Shown here piece after piece: positions 1 through 8,594 of a stretch of 38,852 nt of DNA (the stretch's first letter is position 1; each line of letters opens with the position of its first letter). Origin of the DNA: an uncultured Bacteroidia bacterium (GTDB lineage: Bacteria > Bacteroidota > Bacteroidia > Bacteroidales > UBA932); assembly GCA_902795735.1 (NCBI GenBank), contig CADBMD010000032.1, positions 1 through 38,852 of the forward strand, given 5' to 3'. A program made the translations under genes and the position numbers. The notes below the pieces were generated by a model, which worked only from the letters and a program-made list of their open reading frames with translations, was not told the DNA's origin and made no database searches.

Positions 1-2967
1 GAATTCATAGCTTCTTCGTACAAGCTTGAAGTCGGCCATCCGCCGGGAAACCCTGTCTTCCAGCTGATAGCCAGGTTCTTCACCATGTTCACCGGCCCGG
101 ACAAGGCAGCCGTCATGGTGAACGCAATGAGCGCCTTGTGTTCGGCTTTGACCATTTTCTTCCTCTATCTTACCATAGTCTTCTTTGCCAAGAGACTGAT
201 CCGTCCAAAAGTCAACGAAGACGGGTCTGATGGTGATTTCACTACCGGACAGGCCGTGGCCATCTTCGGCAGCGGCGCCGTTGGAGCGCTGGCCTACTGC
301 TTCTCTGACACTTTCTGGTTCTCGGCCGTGGAGGGAGAGGTCTATGCGATGTCATCCCTTTTTACGGCACTCGTCGTCTGGGCAATGACCAAGTGGTACG
401 AGACCACTGACAGAAGGTATGCTAACAGGTGGATAGTCTTGATTTCCTTCTTGATGGGCCTTTCTATCGGGATCCATCTGCTCAACCTCCTGACTATTCC
501 AATGCTGGTCTTCATGTACTTCTTCAAGGAACGGGAGGACAAGCCTTACACTTTCTGGGAATATGTCAAGATTTTCCTCATAGCTGTCGCCATCCTGGCC
601 ATCATCCTTTTCCTGATGATTCCGTGGATCCCGAAGATCGCCGCATATGTCGACCTGCTTTTCGTCAACACGTTCGGCCTTCCTTACAATTCCGGAGCGG
701 CTTTCTTCATCCTGGCCTTGACCGCAGCCTGTTTCTGGGGACTCTTCAAGACCCTCGACAAGGGCAAGGTTTTCTGGAACACGGCCTTGCTTTGCTTCAC
801 TACCATACTGGTGGGCTTCTCCATATTCAGCATAGTCATCATACGTTCCAGTGCAAAGACCCCGACGAACGAGTACCAGCCTGACAATGCATTCACCCTT
901 GTCAGGTATCTTTCCCGTGAACAATATGGTACCGTGCCTCTCCTTTACGGACAGTATTACGGTTCTCCTTATGACCTGAAAACCGACTACTACTGGGCCC
1001 CGGTCAATGGCAAGTACAAGAAAGCAAAAGCTCCTGTGGAGCCTGTCTATGAATCTGAGGGGAAGATGCTCTTCCCGAGGATGTACAGCACGGATGAGAA
1101 GGCCATCAATTTCTACATGGGCTACACAGAGGGAAAGGGAAGGGCCATTACCGGAGCAGATTACAAGAAACCTACCTTCGGTGCCAACCTGCGCTTCTTC
1201 TTCGACTTCCAGCTGGGCTGGATGTATTGGAGATATTTCATGTGGAATTTCGTGGGCCGTCAGAATGAAATCCATGCTCCGGCAGCCGAATTGTTCAACG
1301 GAAACTGGGAGAGCGGCATCAAGGCTATAGACAAGATCCATCTCGGCGACCAGTCGAATGCTCCGGAATGGCTGAAGGCCAACAAGGGCAAGAACCATCT
1401 GTTCTTCCTGCCTTTCCTGCTGGGGCTTCTCGGCCTCGTATTCCAGTTCGACAAAGACAAGAGAGGCTGCTGGCTGACATTCCTTCTGTTCTTTATGACA
1501 GGTATCGCAATCGTGGTCTATCTTAACCAGCCTCCGTTCCAGGTGAGGGAGAGGGATTATGCGTATGCCGGTTCATTCTATGCCTTCACTATCTGGATCG
1601 GACTTGCCGTGGCGGCTTTGTATTCATGGATCCGTCAGGCAATGAAGGAAAAGGATTCCACCGTTGCCGCGGCTGGGGTTACCCTTGCATGTCTTTGTGT
1701 GCCGGCCATCATGTGTGCGCAGGAGTGGGACGATCATGACAGGAGCAACCGCAGGACTGCCGTGGAAGTGGCCTGGAACTACCTTAATTCAGTAGGGCAG
1801 AACGGAATACTGGTCACTCATGGAGATAATGATACCTTCCCTTTGTGGTATGCGCAGGAAGTCGAAGGAATCAGGAACGATGTCAGGATTTGCAACACTT
1901 CTTTGCTTGGTACCGACTGGTACGTGGACCAAATGCGGTATGCCATCAACAATTCAGCTCCGCTGGCATTGTCGGTAGGCCAGGACCAGTACCTTTATGG
2001 GACGAACGACTGGATTCCCATCCAGGACACCCGCGAGCAACCGGTCCTGTTGTCCGACTGCATCAAGGTTTTCAAGCATCCCGATGCAAAGGTAATGACC
2101 CAGGACGGTCGCAAGTTCGATTATTGGATGTCTCGCAAGATGATAATTCCCGTCGATAAGGAAAACTGCCTGAAGAGCGGTATCGTCAGTCCCAAGTTCG
2201 CGGCGGAGATTCCCGATTCGATCGTCATCGAGATTCCCAAATCGAAACAGAACATCACGAAGCCGGAACTGTTCATGCTTGACCTCCTCTCCAACTACAA
2301 GTGGGACAGGCCACTGAACCTCCTGAACCAGGGCGGCGACATCAACATCGGATTGAAGGAATATTTTACCTATGATGGATTCTCCTACCGTTTCACTCCT
2401 ATACGAAACACGGTTTCTTCCCTTTCTGCCGGAAAGGTCGACACTGATGAACTGTACAGGAAAATGACCGCCGTCTACAGGTTCGACGCTGTTTCTGCCG
2501 ACAATTATCTTGTAGATTACCAGAACATGTACACCTTCCTCGGAGTTATGTCCCTGAGGAATATGTTCGCCACATGCGCGAATGCTTTCATCGACGCAGG
2601 GGAGAATTCCAGGGCCGAAGAGATGCTGGACAAATGCCAGCAAGTCCTCAGGCCCGATAAGTATCCTTATGACAATTCACTCCTGGGGTGGGGCTCGAAT
2701 GCCCTGTATCCTATCGAGATGGTCAAGGGCTACTACAGGATCGGAAAACCTGACAAGGCCAGGGCCCTTGCCGATGAGCTCCTGAAGGAATTCCAGGAAT
2801 CCATCTTGTTCTACATGGATTTCTATCCTGACTACAAGGATGAGTTCGAGTACTCGTGCAACCTGGTTTACTATCTTGCCAACGAAGTGGGCAAGGTCGG
2901 AGACAAGGAATTGTCAGATTCCATCCGCAAGGGGCTTGCCACCTTCCTTAACGCTGAGGAGGAGTAA
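1..2967 (+). CDS. DUF2723 / TMEM260-like (GT117-type) membrane protein, 5' partial
   Basis: The reading frame is open from the first base of the window. The residues before the ATG at 85 (EFIASSYKLEVGHPPGNP and onward) match the conserved start region of the DUF2723 family, so the true start lies upstream and 85 is internal. About ten hydrophobic membrane segments fill the first ~560 visible residues. A C-terminal soluble, presumably periplasmic, part follows; it contains the family-typical HGDNDTFPLWYAQEVEG and LLGTDWYVDQM stretches and ends in helical, TPR-like sequence. The family is related to eukaryotic TMEM260, a protein O-mannosyltransferase (GT117). In Bacteroidota a role in protein or surface glycosylation is an inference, since no substrate is shown here. 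The stop overlaps the convergent methyltransferase gene by 20 bp. Confidence 0.85.
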   Translation, partial: EFIASSYKLEVGHPPGNPVFQLIARFFTMFTGPDKAAVMVNAMSALCSALTIFFLYLTIVFFAKRLIRPKVNEDGSDGDFTTGQAVAIFGSGAVGALAYCFSDTFWFSAVEGEVYAMSSLFTALVVWAMTKWYETTDRRYANRWIVLISFLMGLSIGIHLLNLLTIPMLVFMYFFKEREDKPYTFWEYVKIFLIAVAILAIILFLMIPWIPKIAAYVDLLFVNTFGLPYNSGAAFFILALTAACFWGLFKTLDKGKVFWNTALLCFTTILVGFSIFSIVIIRSSAKTPTNEYQPDNAFTLVRYLSREQYGTVPLLYGQYYGSPYDLKTDYYWAPVNGKYKKAKAPVEPVYESEGKMLFPRMYSTDEKAINFYMGYTEGKGRAITGADYKKPTFGANLRFFFDFQLGWMYWRYFMWNFVGRQNEIHAPAAELFNGNWESGIKAIDKIHLGDQSNAPEWLKANKGKNHLFFLPFLLGLLGLVFQFDKDKRGCWLTFLLFFMTGIAIVVYLNQPPFQVRERDYAYAGSFYAFTIWIGLAVAALYSWIRQAMKEKDSTVAAAGVTLACLCVPAIMCAQEWDDHDRSNRRTAVEVAWNYLNSVGQNGILVTHGDNDTFPLWYAQEVEGIRNDVRICNTSLLGTDWYVDQMRYAINNSAPLALSVGQDQYLYGTNDWIPIQDTREQPVLLSDCIKVFKHPDAKVMTQDGRKFDYWMSRKMIIPVDKENCLKSGIVSPKFAAEIPDSIVIEIPKSKQNITKPELFMLDLLSNYKWDRPLNLLNQGGDINIGLKEYFTYDGFSYRFTPIRNTVSSLSAGKVDTDELYRKMTAVYRFDAVSADNYLVDYQNMYTFLGVMSLRNMFATCANAFIDAGENSRAEEMLDKCQQVLRPDKYPYDNSLLGWGSNALYPIEMVKGYYRIGKPDKARALADELLKEFQESILFYMDFYPDYKDEFEYSCNLVYYLANEVGKVGDKELSDSIRKGLATFLNAEEE

Positions 2968-3880
2968 GCCTGACGAATATTGAAAGTGGCAGGACCTTGC
3001 CGAAACGATCCTTGAGGGCTAGCTCGCCGGAGTCTAGCCGGGTCGATTCCGGAAGGTCCAGGGCCTGGCGGACGACAGTCTCTCCAAGGGCGGCGGAAAA
3101 TCCGTTTGAATAGAGGTTCAAGACCAGGAACCGGTTTTCCGGGTCCAGTATCTTCCCTACGTTCTTCATCATGTCGTAGAGGCATTCATCCAGTTTCCAT
3201 TTCTCTCCGTCGGGGCCGTGCCCGTAGGCGGGAGGGTCGAGGATGATTCCTTGGTACCGGTTGCCGCGGCGGGCTTCACGTGAAGCAAATTTCATGGCAT
3301 CTTCCACGACCCATCTGATTCCGTCCAGACCGCTTCTGTCCTGATTCTCATGGGCCCAGGTTACGACTTGCCTGACAGAGTCCAGGTGTGTCACATCGGC
3401 TCCGGCCTTCCTGGCGGCCAGTGAGGCTGCTCCGGTGTAGGCAAAGAGGTTGAGGATCTTCGGTCTGGACCCTGTCCTGGCAGCGATCCCGTTCGTCTGA
3501 GCGTAGATATAATCCCAGTTCGAAGCTTGTTCGGGGAAGACTCCTACATGCTTGAAGGATGTAAGGCCGAGCCTGAGTAAGAATCCGGGGGAGGAAACCA
3601 TTTCTTTGCCTCCGTACCTTATCCACCACTGGTCCGGCATTTTCCTGATCCTGTCCCATGTGCCGCTGTCTTCCTTACCGGCCTTGCCGAATCCGGCACC
3701 CGGGGTGAAGCGCGTGTGAGTGAGCGCATTCCATTGTGCCTCGCTCAAGTCTTTGTCCCAAAGGGCTTTCGGCTCGGGACGGGAAAGTACGTATGAACCG
3801 AACCTTTCGAGCTTCATGCCATCGCCTGAGTCAAGAAGCTCGTAGTCTTTCCATTGTTCTGAGGGAAACTCTATAGCCAT
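2948..3880 (-). CDS. Class I SAM-dependent methyltransferase, RlmI-like (rRNA methyltransferase family)
   Basis: This 310-residue protein has a short N-terminal part followed by a Rossmann methyltransferase domain. The SAM-binding motif I is NLFAYTGAAS at residues 144-153, and the catalytic-type motif DPPAYGHG is at 215-222, as in the RlmI/RlmL-C group that makes 5-methylcytosine or related marks on 23S rRNA. The exact target base cannot be told from sequence. A longer in-frame start at 3931 exists, but it lies upstream of the TATCTTTG -7 element at 3888-3895 on this strand. The ATG at 3878-3880 (MAIEFPSEQW) is therefore preferred, with a leader of only a few bases. The gene is divergent from pgk, and its 3' end overlaps the DUF2723 gene. 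Confidence 0.85.
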   Translation of the reverse strand: MAIEFPSEQWKDYELLDSGDGMKLERFGSYVLSRPEPKALWDKDLSEAQWNALTHTRFTPGAGFGKAGKEDSGTWDRIRKMPDQWWIRYGGKEMVSSPGFLLRLGLTSFKHVGVFPEQASNWDYIYAQTNGIAARTGSRPKILNLFAYTGAASLAARKAGADVTHLDSVRQVVTWAHENQDRSGLDGIRWVVEDAMKFASREARRGNRYQGIILDPPAYGHGPDGEKWKLDECLYDMMKNVGKILDPENRFLVLNLYSNGFSAALGETVVRQALDLPESTRLDSGELALKDRFGKVLPLSIFVRLTPPQR

Positions 3881-3887
3881 GATGGTG

Positions 3888-3895
3888 CAAAGATA
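3888..3895 (-). promoter_or_regulatory. Bacteroidota -7 promoter element for the methyltransferase gene
   Basis: The minus strand reads TATCTTTG, a perfect match to the TAnnTTTG -7 element recognised by the Bacteroidota housekeeping sigma factor. The start codon follows after seven bases. No convincing TTTG -33 box lies about 20 bp upstream. Confidence 0.6.
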
Positions 3896-3904
3896 AAAAA
3901 ATAG

Positions 3905-3912
3905 TATCTTTG
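3905..3912 (+). promoter_or_regulatory. Bacteroidota -7 promoter element for pgk
   Basis: TATCTTTG on the plus strand matches TAnnTTTG and lies 37 bases before the pgk start. It is back to back with the minus-strand element at 3888-3895, with only nine bases between them, so the two promoters must overlap in their polymerase footprints. No good -33 box is visible. Confidence 0.6.
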
Positions 3913-3949
3913 CTTCGGAAAAAAACGACAATTAATTATTTATAGAAAA

Positions 3950-5203
3950 ATGCAACAGTACATCGATTCTTACGATTTCAAAGGAAAGAAGGCCATTGTC
4001 AGGGTAGACTTCAACGTTCCCCTTGACGAAAATTTCAACATTACCGATGACACACGTATCCGTGCAGCCCTTCCTACTTTGAAGAAGGTACTTTCCGAAG
4101 GCGGCGCCCTTATCCTGATGTCCCATCTCGGACGTCCGAAGGGAGTGAACGAAAAGTTCTCCCTCAAGCACATCCAAGCCCATGTCTCAGAATGCCTTGG
4201 CGTTCCTGTCCAGTTCGCAGATGATTGCCAGAAGGCTGACGAACAGGCTGCGGCCCTGAAGCCGGGCGAGGTTCTCCTTCTTGAGAATCTCCGTTTCTAC
4301 GCAGAGGAAGAAGGCAAGCCCAGGGGACTGGCCGAGGATGCCACTGACGAGGAGAAGGCCTCTGCCAAGAAGGCTGTCAAGGAAAGCCAGAAGGAGTTCG
4401 TCAAGAAACTCGCTTCCTATGCAGACTGCTACATCAACGATGCTTTCGGAACAGCTCACAGGGCACATGCTTCGACCGCATTGATCGCAGCTTATTTCCC
4501 GAACGACAAGATGTTCGGCTACCTCATGGAGAAGGAAATCAAGGCTATCGACAATGTCCTCAAGAATGCAAAGCGTCCTTTCACCGCCATTATCGGAGGT
4601 TCAAAGGTTTCTTCCAAGCTGGCCGTCCTTGAGAACCTTCTTGGCAAGGTTGACAACCTTATCATCTGTGGAGGTATGGGCTACACGTTCATCAAGGCCG
4701 AAGGTGGAAACATCGGTGATTCCCTCCATGAGGACGACCTTATCCCTCAGGCCAAGGAGATCATGCTAAAGGCTCAGGAGCTTGGCGTGAATGTTTCCCT
4801 TTCCGTCCAGACAAGGGTTACCCAGTCTTTCAGCAACGACGCTCCTGAGAAGGTCGTTCCTTCACATCAGATTCCCGATGGTTGGGAAGGACTTGACTGC
4901 GGCCCTGCATCTCTCGAGAACTGGGGCAGGATCATCCTTGCTTCCAAGACAATCCTCTGGAACGGTCCTGCCGGTGTGTTCGAGTTCCCTAACTTTGCCA
5001 AGGGTACTGAGAAGATAGCCGAACTGGTCGCCGAAGCTACCAGCCATGGCTCGTATTCACTTGTTGGCGGCGGTGATTCCGTTGCTGCAGTGACCAAGAT
5101 GGGTTTTGCTGACAAGGTCAGTTATGTCAGCACCGGTGGAGGCGCCATGCTTGAGGCAATCGAAGGCAAGGTCCTTCCCGGCATAGCTGCTATCATGGAA
5201 TAA
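3950..5203 (+). CDS. pgk: Phosphoglycerate kinase
   Basis: Cytosolic glycolytic enzyme that transfers the acyl phosphate of 1,3-bisphosphoglycerate to ADP. The 417-residue length is normal. Substrate-binding and hinge motifs are all present: VDFNVPLD near residue 19, SHLGRPKG near 63, [11 protein letters not shown] near 110, the lysine-containing [25 protein letters not shown], and the nucleotide-binding GGGDSVAAV near 373. The A/T-rich leader has no Shine-Dalgarno sequence, as expected for this phylum. lgt starts 7 bp after the stop, so pgk, lgt and the HAD gene are probably co-transcribed. Confidence 0.98.
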   Translation: MQQYIDSYDFKGKKAIVRVDFNVPLDENFNITDDTRIRAALPTLKKVLSEGGALILMSHLGRPKGVNEKFSLKHIQAHVSECLGVPVQFADDCQKADEQAAALKPGEVLLLENLRFYAEEEGKPRGLAEDATDEEKASAKKAVKESQKEFVKKLASYADCYINDAFGTAHRAHASTALIAAYFPNDKMFGYLMEKEIKAIDNVLKNAKRPFTAIIGGSKVSSKLAVLENLLGKVDNLIICGGMGYTFIKAEGGNIGDSLHEDDLIPQAKEIMLKAQELGVNVSLSVQTRVTQSFSNDAPEKVVPSHQIPDGWEGLDCGPASLENWGRIILASKTILWNGPAGVFEFPNFAKGTEKIAELVAEATSHGSYSLVGGGDSVAAVTKMGFADKVSYVSTGGGAMLEAIEGKVLPGIAAIME

Positions 5204-5210
5204 AGGCATC

Positions 5211-6098
5211 ATGGACCCGCTGTTTGTACATTGGAACATGAATCCGGAGATTTTCCGGATCGGAGGATTTGCCGTGAGGTGGTACGGGCTTCTGTTCGTC
5301 TCCGGCTTCATCCTGGGTTACTGGATATTCACAAAGTTTTTCGAGCGAGAAAAGCTGGACAAGGCTATCCTGGACCCTCTCCTTTACACCCTCCTTCTGG
5401 GAACCCTGGTCGGAGCACGGCTGGGTCACTGCCTTTTCTACGGTTTCAATTATTATTTCGGATCCTGGAAAGGTTTCCTTGAAATTTTCAAGGTCTGGGA
5501 GGGCGGACTGGCCAGCCATGGGGGAGCCCTGATGCTCCTGCTTTGCATGTGGTGGTTCGCCAGGAAATATGGCAAGAGGAACCACATTGATTTCTTGTGG
5601 ATCCTTGACCATCTTTGCATTGCCGTCGCCTTTGCCGCGACCTTCATCAGGCTGGGAAACCTTTGCAATTCCGAAATCTACGGCGATGTCACCACCTTGC
5701 CCTGGGGTTTCATCTTCGAGCGCAGGGGAGAGACCGAGCCAAAGCATCCTACCCAGATCTATGAAGCTTTGAGCTACCTCATCCTCGGAATCGGCCTTGT
5801 CTGGCTCTACGTAAAGAAGCTCGACAAGATGTACAGGGGGTCGTTCATTGGCATATTCTTCATCGTTTGCTTCGGCATGCGTTTCCTCATCGAGTTCATA
5901 AAGGAGCCTCAGGAGGCTTTCGAAAATGACATGGTCATCAACATGGGACAGACTTTGAGCATTCCTTTCGTCCTTCTTGGAATCGGACTGCTGGTCTATG
6001 CCTACGTGAAGAAGATTCCTGCCAGGGCCGTGATCCCGGACGAAAAAACGAAAAAGGCCGAACCGACTCATTTCGCAAGGAGTCTTGGAAGCAAATGA
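5211..6098 (+). CDS. lgt: Prolipoprotein diacylglyceryl transferase
   Basis: Inner-membrane enzyme that transfers diacylglycerol from phosphatidylglycerol to the lipobox cysteine of prolipoproteins, the first step of lipoprotein maturation. The 295-residue polytopic protein has the family motifs: GGLASHGGALM near residue 100, RLGNLCNSEIYG near 147-158 (the Lgt signature region) and HPTQIYEA near 180. Seven hydrophobic segments fit the family topology. Likely substrates in this window are the adaptor at 8595, GldH at 17942 and the surface lipoprotein at 25804. The stop overlaps the next start by 4 bp (ATGA), indicating translational coupling. Confidence 0.96.
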   Translation: MDPLFVHWNMNPEIFRIGGFAVRWYGLLFVSGFILGYWIFTKFFEREKLDKAILDPLLYTLLLGTLVGARLGHCLFYGFNYYFGSWKGFLEIFKVWEGGLASHGGALMLLLCMWWFARKYGKRNHIDFLWILDHLCIAVAFAATFIRLGNLCNSEIYGDVTTLPWGFIFERRGETEPKHPTQIYEALSYLILGIGLVWLYVKKLDKMYRGSFIGIFFIVCFGMRFLIEFIKEPQEAFENDMVINMGQTLSIPFVLLGIGLLVYAYVKKIPARAVIPDEKTKKAEPTHFARSLGSK

Positions 6099-6877
6099 TA
6101 AAGGCTTTGTTTTTTGACATAGACGGGACACTGGTGAGTTTCAAGACCCACAGGATGTCGGATGCCGTCGTAGAGTGTCTTAAAGAGCTTCGCTCCGCCG
6201 GAGTGAGGCTCTTTATTTCCAGCGGACGGCACACTTTGGTGATGGACAACCTCGGGGATTTCCCGTTCGACGGGTACATAGCCATGAACGGTGCGCTTAC
6301 CATCCTTGACGGGAAAACTATAGACAGTCATCCATTGCCCAAGGCGACGTCCCTGCAGATTGCAACGATCGCTACGGAACTGAATGTGCCGTGCTGGGCA
6401 TTCGGTGACAGCATAGCTGGGATAAACTTCGAGAATGAGAAGTCCCTGGAGGTCTCCAGGCAGCTGGAATTCTTCCCCAGGTGCTATCTGGACCTTGCGG
6501 ATGTCGCCAGGAACCATGATGTCTACCAGTACACGATCTACATGTCGGCTGAGGAGGAAGCAAAGTACCTCCATCCGGTTCTATCTGAAGTGGAATATCC
6601 CAGGTGGCATCCTTATTTTGCAGACATCGTTCCCCAGGGGCTTTCCAAGTCATATGGGGCTTCCCTCATCCTGGAACGCCTGGGGCTTGGCCGTGAAGAG
6701 TGCATGGCCTTCGGAGACGGAGGTAACGACGTTCCTTTGCTGGAATATGCCGGGATCGGCGTGGCCATGGGCAATGCCTCTGATGATGTCAAGGAAGCTG
6801 CCGATTATGTGACAGATGGAGTGGATGACGATGGCATCATAAGCGCCCTCAGACATTTTGGCATCTTAGTCAAATGA
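6095..6877 (+). CDS. Cof-type HAD-IIB family hydrolase
   Basis: A 260-residue haloacid-dehalogenase-fold phosphatase. Motif I is DIDGTL, with nucleophile D8 and acid D10. Motif II is ISSGR at 41-45, motif III lysine is K185 in SKSYGAS, and motif IV is GDGGNDVP with D208 and D212. The C2-type cap between residues ~80 and 180 places it in the Cof/YidA subgroup, which dephosphorylates sugar phosphates, flavin or pyridoxal phosphate; the physiological substrate cannot be read from sequence. It is the last gene of the pgk-lgt transcript and is followed by the hairpin at 6920. Confidence 0.92.
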   Translation: MIKALFFDIDGTLVSFKTHRMSDAVVECLKELRSAGVRLFISSGRHTLVMDNLGDFPFDGYIAMNGALTILDGKTIDSHPLPKATSLQIATIATELNVPCWAFGDSIAGINFENEKSLEVSRQLEFFPRCYLDLADVARNHDVYQYTIYMSAEEEAKYLHPVLSEVEYPRWHPYFADIVPQGLSKSYGASLILERLGLGREECMAFGDGGNDVPLLEYAGIGVAMGNASDDVKEAADYVTDGVDDDGIISALRHFGILVK

Positions 6878-6919
6878 TTTTCAATTTGTTGGAGATATCG
6901 TTTTAACTTATTGACAGTC

Positions 6920-6949
6920 AAAAGAGGTGGGTTTCGTCCTGCCTCTTTT
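6920..6949 (+). terminator. Intrinsic terminator after the pgk-lgt-HAD genes
   Basis: Bases 6920-6931 and 6938-6949 form a 12-bp stem (AAAAGAGG pairs with CCTCTTTT, plus two wobble and two G-C pairs) with a six-base loop. The sequence after it, CGTTTAGTTTT, is T-rich. The hairpin sits about 40 bp after the HAD stop and before the efflux operon. Confidence 0.75.
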
Positions 6950-7037
6950 CGTTTAGTTTTACATTGTAAAAATGCCCGGTGATTAAAAAGTTTAGTACAA
7001 CTATTGCAGTAAAATATTAGCTTTTATAGAATGGAAT

Positions 7038-8570
7038 ATGACAAGGACAATTGAAAGAATGATCATGTCTGCAGGCTTTGTCCTGATCGGCTTTGCGGCC
7101 AATGGACAGTACAGGTCGGACCTGCCTTCGAAGCCGGTCGCCGAAGCTGATTCTTCGGCAGTCGTGATCACATTGGAAGACGCCCTCAAGATCGCTTTGA
7201 GCGAAAATGTGTCGGTCAAGGTGGCTGACAAGGAAATCGAGCGTAGCGAATACGCCAAGAAGGGAACATATTCATCGCTTTTCCCACAGATCAACGGTTC
7301 GGGGTCGTACCAGAGGACGATCAAGAAGCAGATCATGTACATGGATTCCGACAGCGATGAGGAAGGTGGAGGAGGCTTCGGAATGCTGAGTTCCCTGGCA
7401 CCGTATTTCCAGCGGATCAATGAATTGTCCGTCATGCAGGGAATGCCGCCGATCATCCCTGATGATTCCGGCAGCAGTTCCTCCAACAGCGGTTTTGCCG
7501 TAGGACGTTGGAACACTTACAATTACGGTGTTTCCGCCGCTCTTCCGCTCATCAATGCACAGCTCTGGGAAAGCCTGAGGATTTCCGGCCAGGCCGTTGA
7601 TCTGGCCGTTGAAAAGGCAAGGTCTTCGCGGCTGGACATGGTGACCCAGGTCAAGCAGGCTTTCTATGCAGTGCTGCTTGCAAAGGAGGCTTTCAATGTC
7701 TATAAGGATGTGTATGAGAATGCAGTCGAGAACTTCCTGCAGACCGAGAAGAGATTCAATGCCGAGAAAGCTTCGGAATTGGAGTATACAAGGGCCAAGT
7801 CGGTTGTGGCCGGAGCTATTCCGAATGTCTACAACGCCGAGAGTTCCGTCATCCTTGCCTTGTGGCAGCTCAAGGCCGTCATGGGCGTGGACCTGGACAG
7901 GAACATCGATGTTGCGGGAGAACTTGGAGATTATGCCTCGCAGATGTTCCGCGACATACATGACAATGAAGAGCCTTCCCTCGAGTACAACACGACACTG
8001 CGTCAGCTGGAGATCCAGGCCGACCAGCTTGCTTCTACCGTGAGAATGTACAAGGCAGCCTATGCTCCTACTCTTTCCGCAGCCTTTGCCTACAACATGA
8101 TAGCGATGACCAATGATTTCAAGTTCAGCGAGTACAAGTGGTCTCCGTATTCCTATGTCGGTCTCAGCCTCAATATCCCGATTTTCACCGGAGGCAAGCG
8201 TCATTACGACGTCCAGCAGGCCAAGATCCAGTCGGCGGAGCTGAATCTCCAGAGAATAGATGCCGAGAGGCAGCTCAGGATCGCCATCAGGCAGTACCTC
8301 AACACGATGGAGACCAGCATGAACAGCTACAACTCTGCGGCCGAGGCGGTCGGACTTGCCCAGAAGGCCTACGACATAGCTGCCAAGTCCTACAAGGTAG
8401 GGAAGGGCACCATAACTGACATGAATGATGCTCAGCTTACCCTGACCCAGGCCAGCTTGCAGCAGAGCCAGGCCGTTTACAATTTCGTGGTAGCCAAGTC
8501 CAATCTCGAGAAGACGATCGGTTATGATTTCGTGGATGAAAACGGACAGACCGATCTTGACAACATGTAG
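7038..8570 (+). CDS. TolC family outer-membrane efflux protein
   Basis: First gene of a tripartite efflux operon; it forms the outer-membrane and periplasmic tunnel. The 510-residue protein has an N-terminal hydrophobic signal ending near AANGQ (no lipobox, so probably not lipidated). It contains two long alpha-helical repeats typical of OEP domains, with LEDALKIALSENVSVKVADKEIE early and YDVQQAKIQSAELNLQ and SYKVGKGTITDMNDAQLTL late. Residues ~103-155 are an unusual low-complexity insert: an acidic Asp/Glu run, then a Gly run, then a Ser/Asn-rich patch. Alternative in-frame ATG starts at 7059 and 7065 would shorten the basic n-region; 7038 is kept for its positive residues. MFP follows 24 bp later. 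Confidence 0.92.
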   Translation: MTRTIERMIMSAGFVLIGFAANGQYRSDLPSKPVAEADSSAVVITLEDALKIALSENVSVKVADKEIERSEYAKKGTYSSLFPQINGSGSYQRTIKKQIMYMDSDSDEEGGGGFGMLSSLAPYFQRINELSVMQGMPPIIPDDSGSSSSNSGFAVGRWNTYNYGVSAALPLINAQLWESLRISGQAVDLAVEKARSSRLDMVTQVKQAFYAVLLAKEAFNVYKDVYENAVENFLQTEKRFNAEKASELEYTRAKSVVAGAIPNVYNAESSVILALWQLKAVMGVDLDRNIDVAGELGDYASQMFRDIHDNEEPSLEYNTTLRQLEIQADQLASTVRMYKAAYAPTLSAAFAYNMIAMTNDFKFSEYKWSPYSYVGLSLNIPIFTGGKRHYDVQQAKIQSAELNLQRIDAERQLRIAIRQYLNTMETSMNSYNSAAEAVGLAQKAYDIAAKSYKVGKGTITDMNDAQLTLTQASLQQSQAVYNFVVAKSNLEKTIGYDFVDENGQTDLDNM

Positions 8571-8594
8571 TGAAATGATAATTGAACGAACGAT

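Noticed and set aside
352..1398. Minus-strand open frame of 348 codons opposite the DUF2723 gene
   Set aside because: Its composition is charged and disordered with no motif, and it lies wholly antisense to a clear membrane protein.
5193..6131. Minus-strand open frame of 312 codons opposite lgt
   Set aside because: It is antisense to lgt, whose motifs are intact, and shows no recognisable domain.
7001..7025. Possible promoter for the efflux operon (TTG at 7004 and TAGCTTTT at 7018)
   Set aside because: Spacing is only 11 bp and the -7 box lacks the final G, so it does not meet the Bacteroidota pattern used for the other calls.
7272..8204. Minus-strand open frame of 310 codons opposite the TolC-like gene
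   Set aside because: It is a mirror of the real gene; no promoter, motif or signal supports it.
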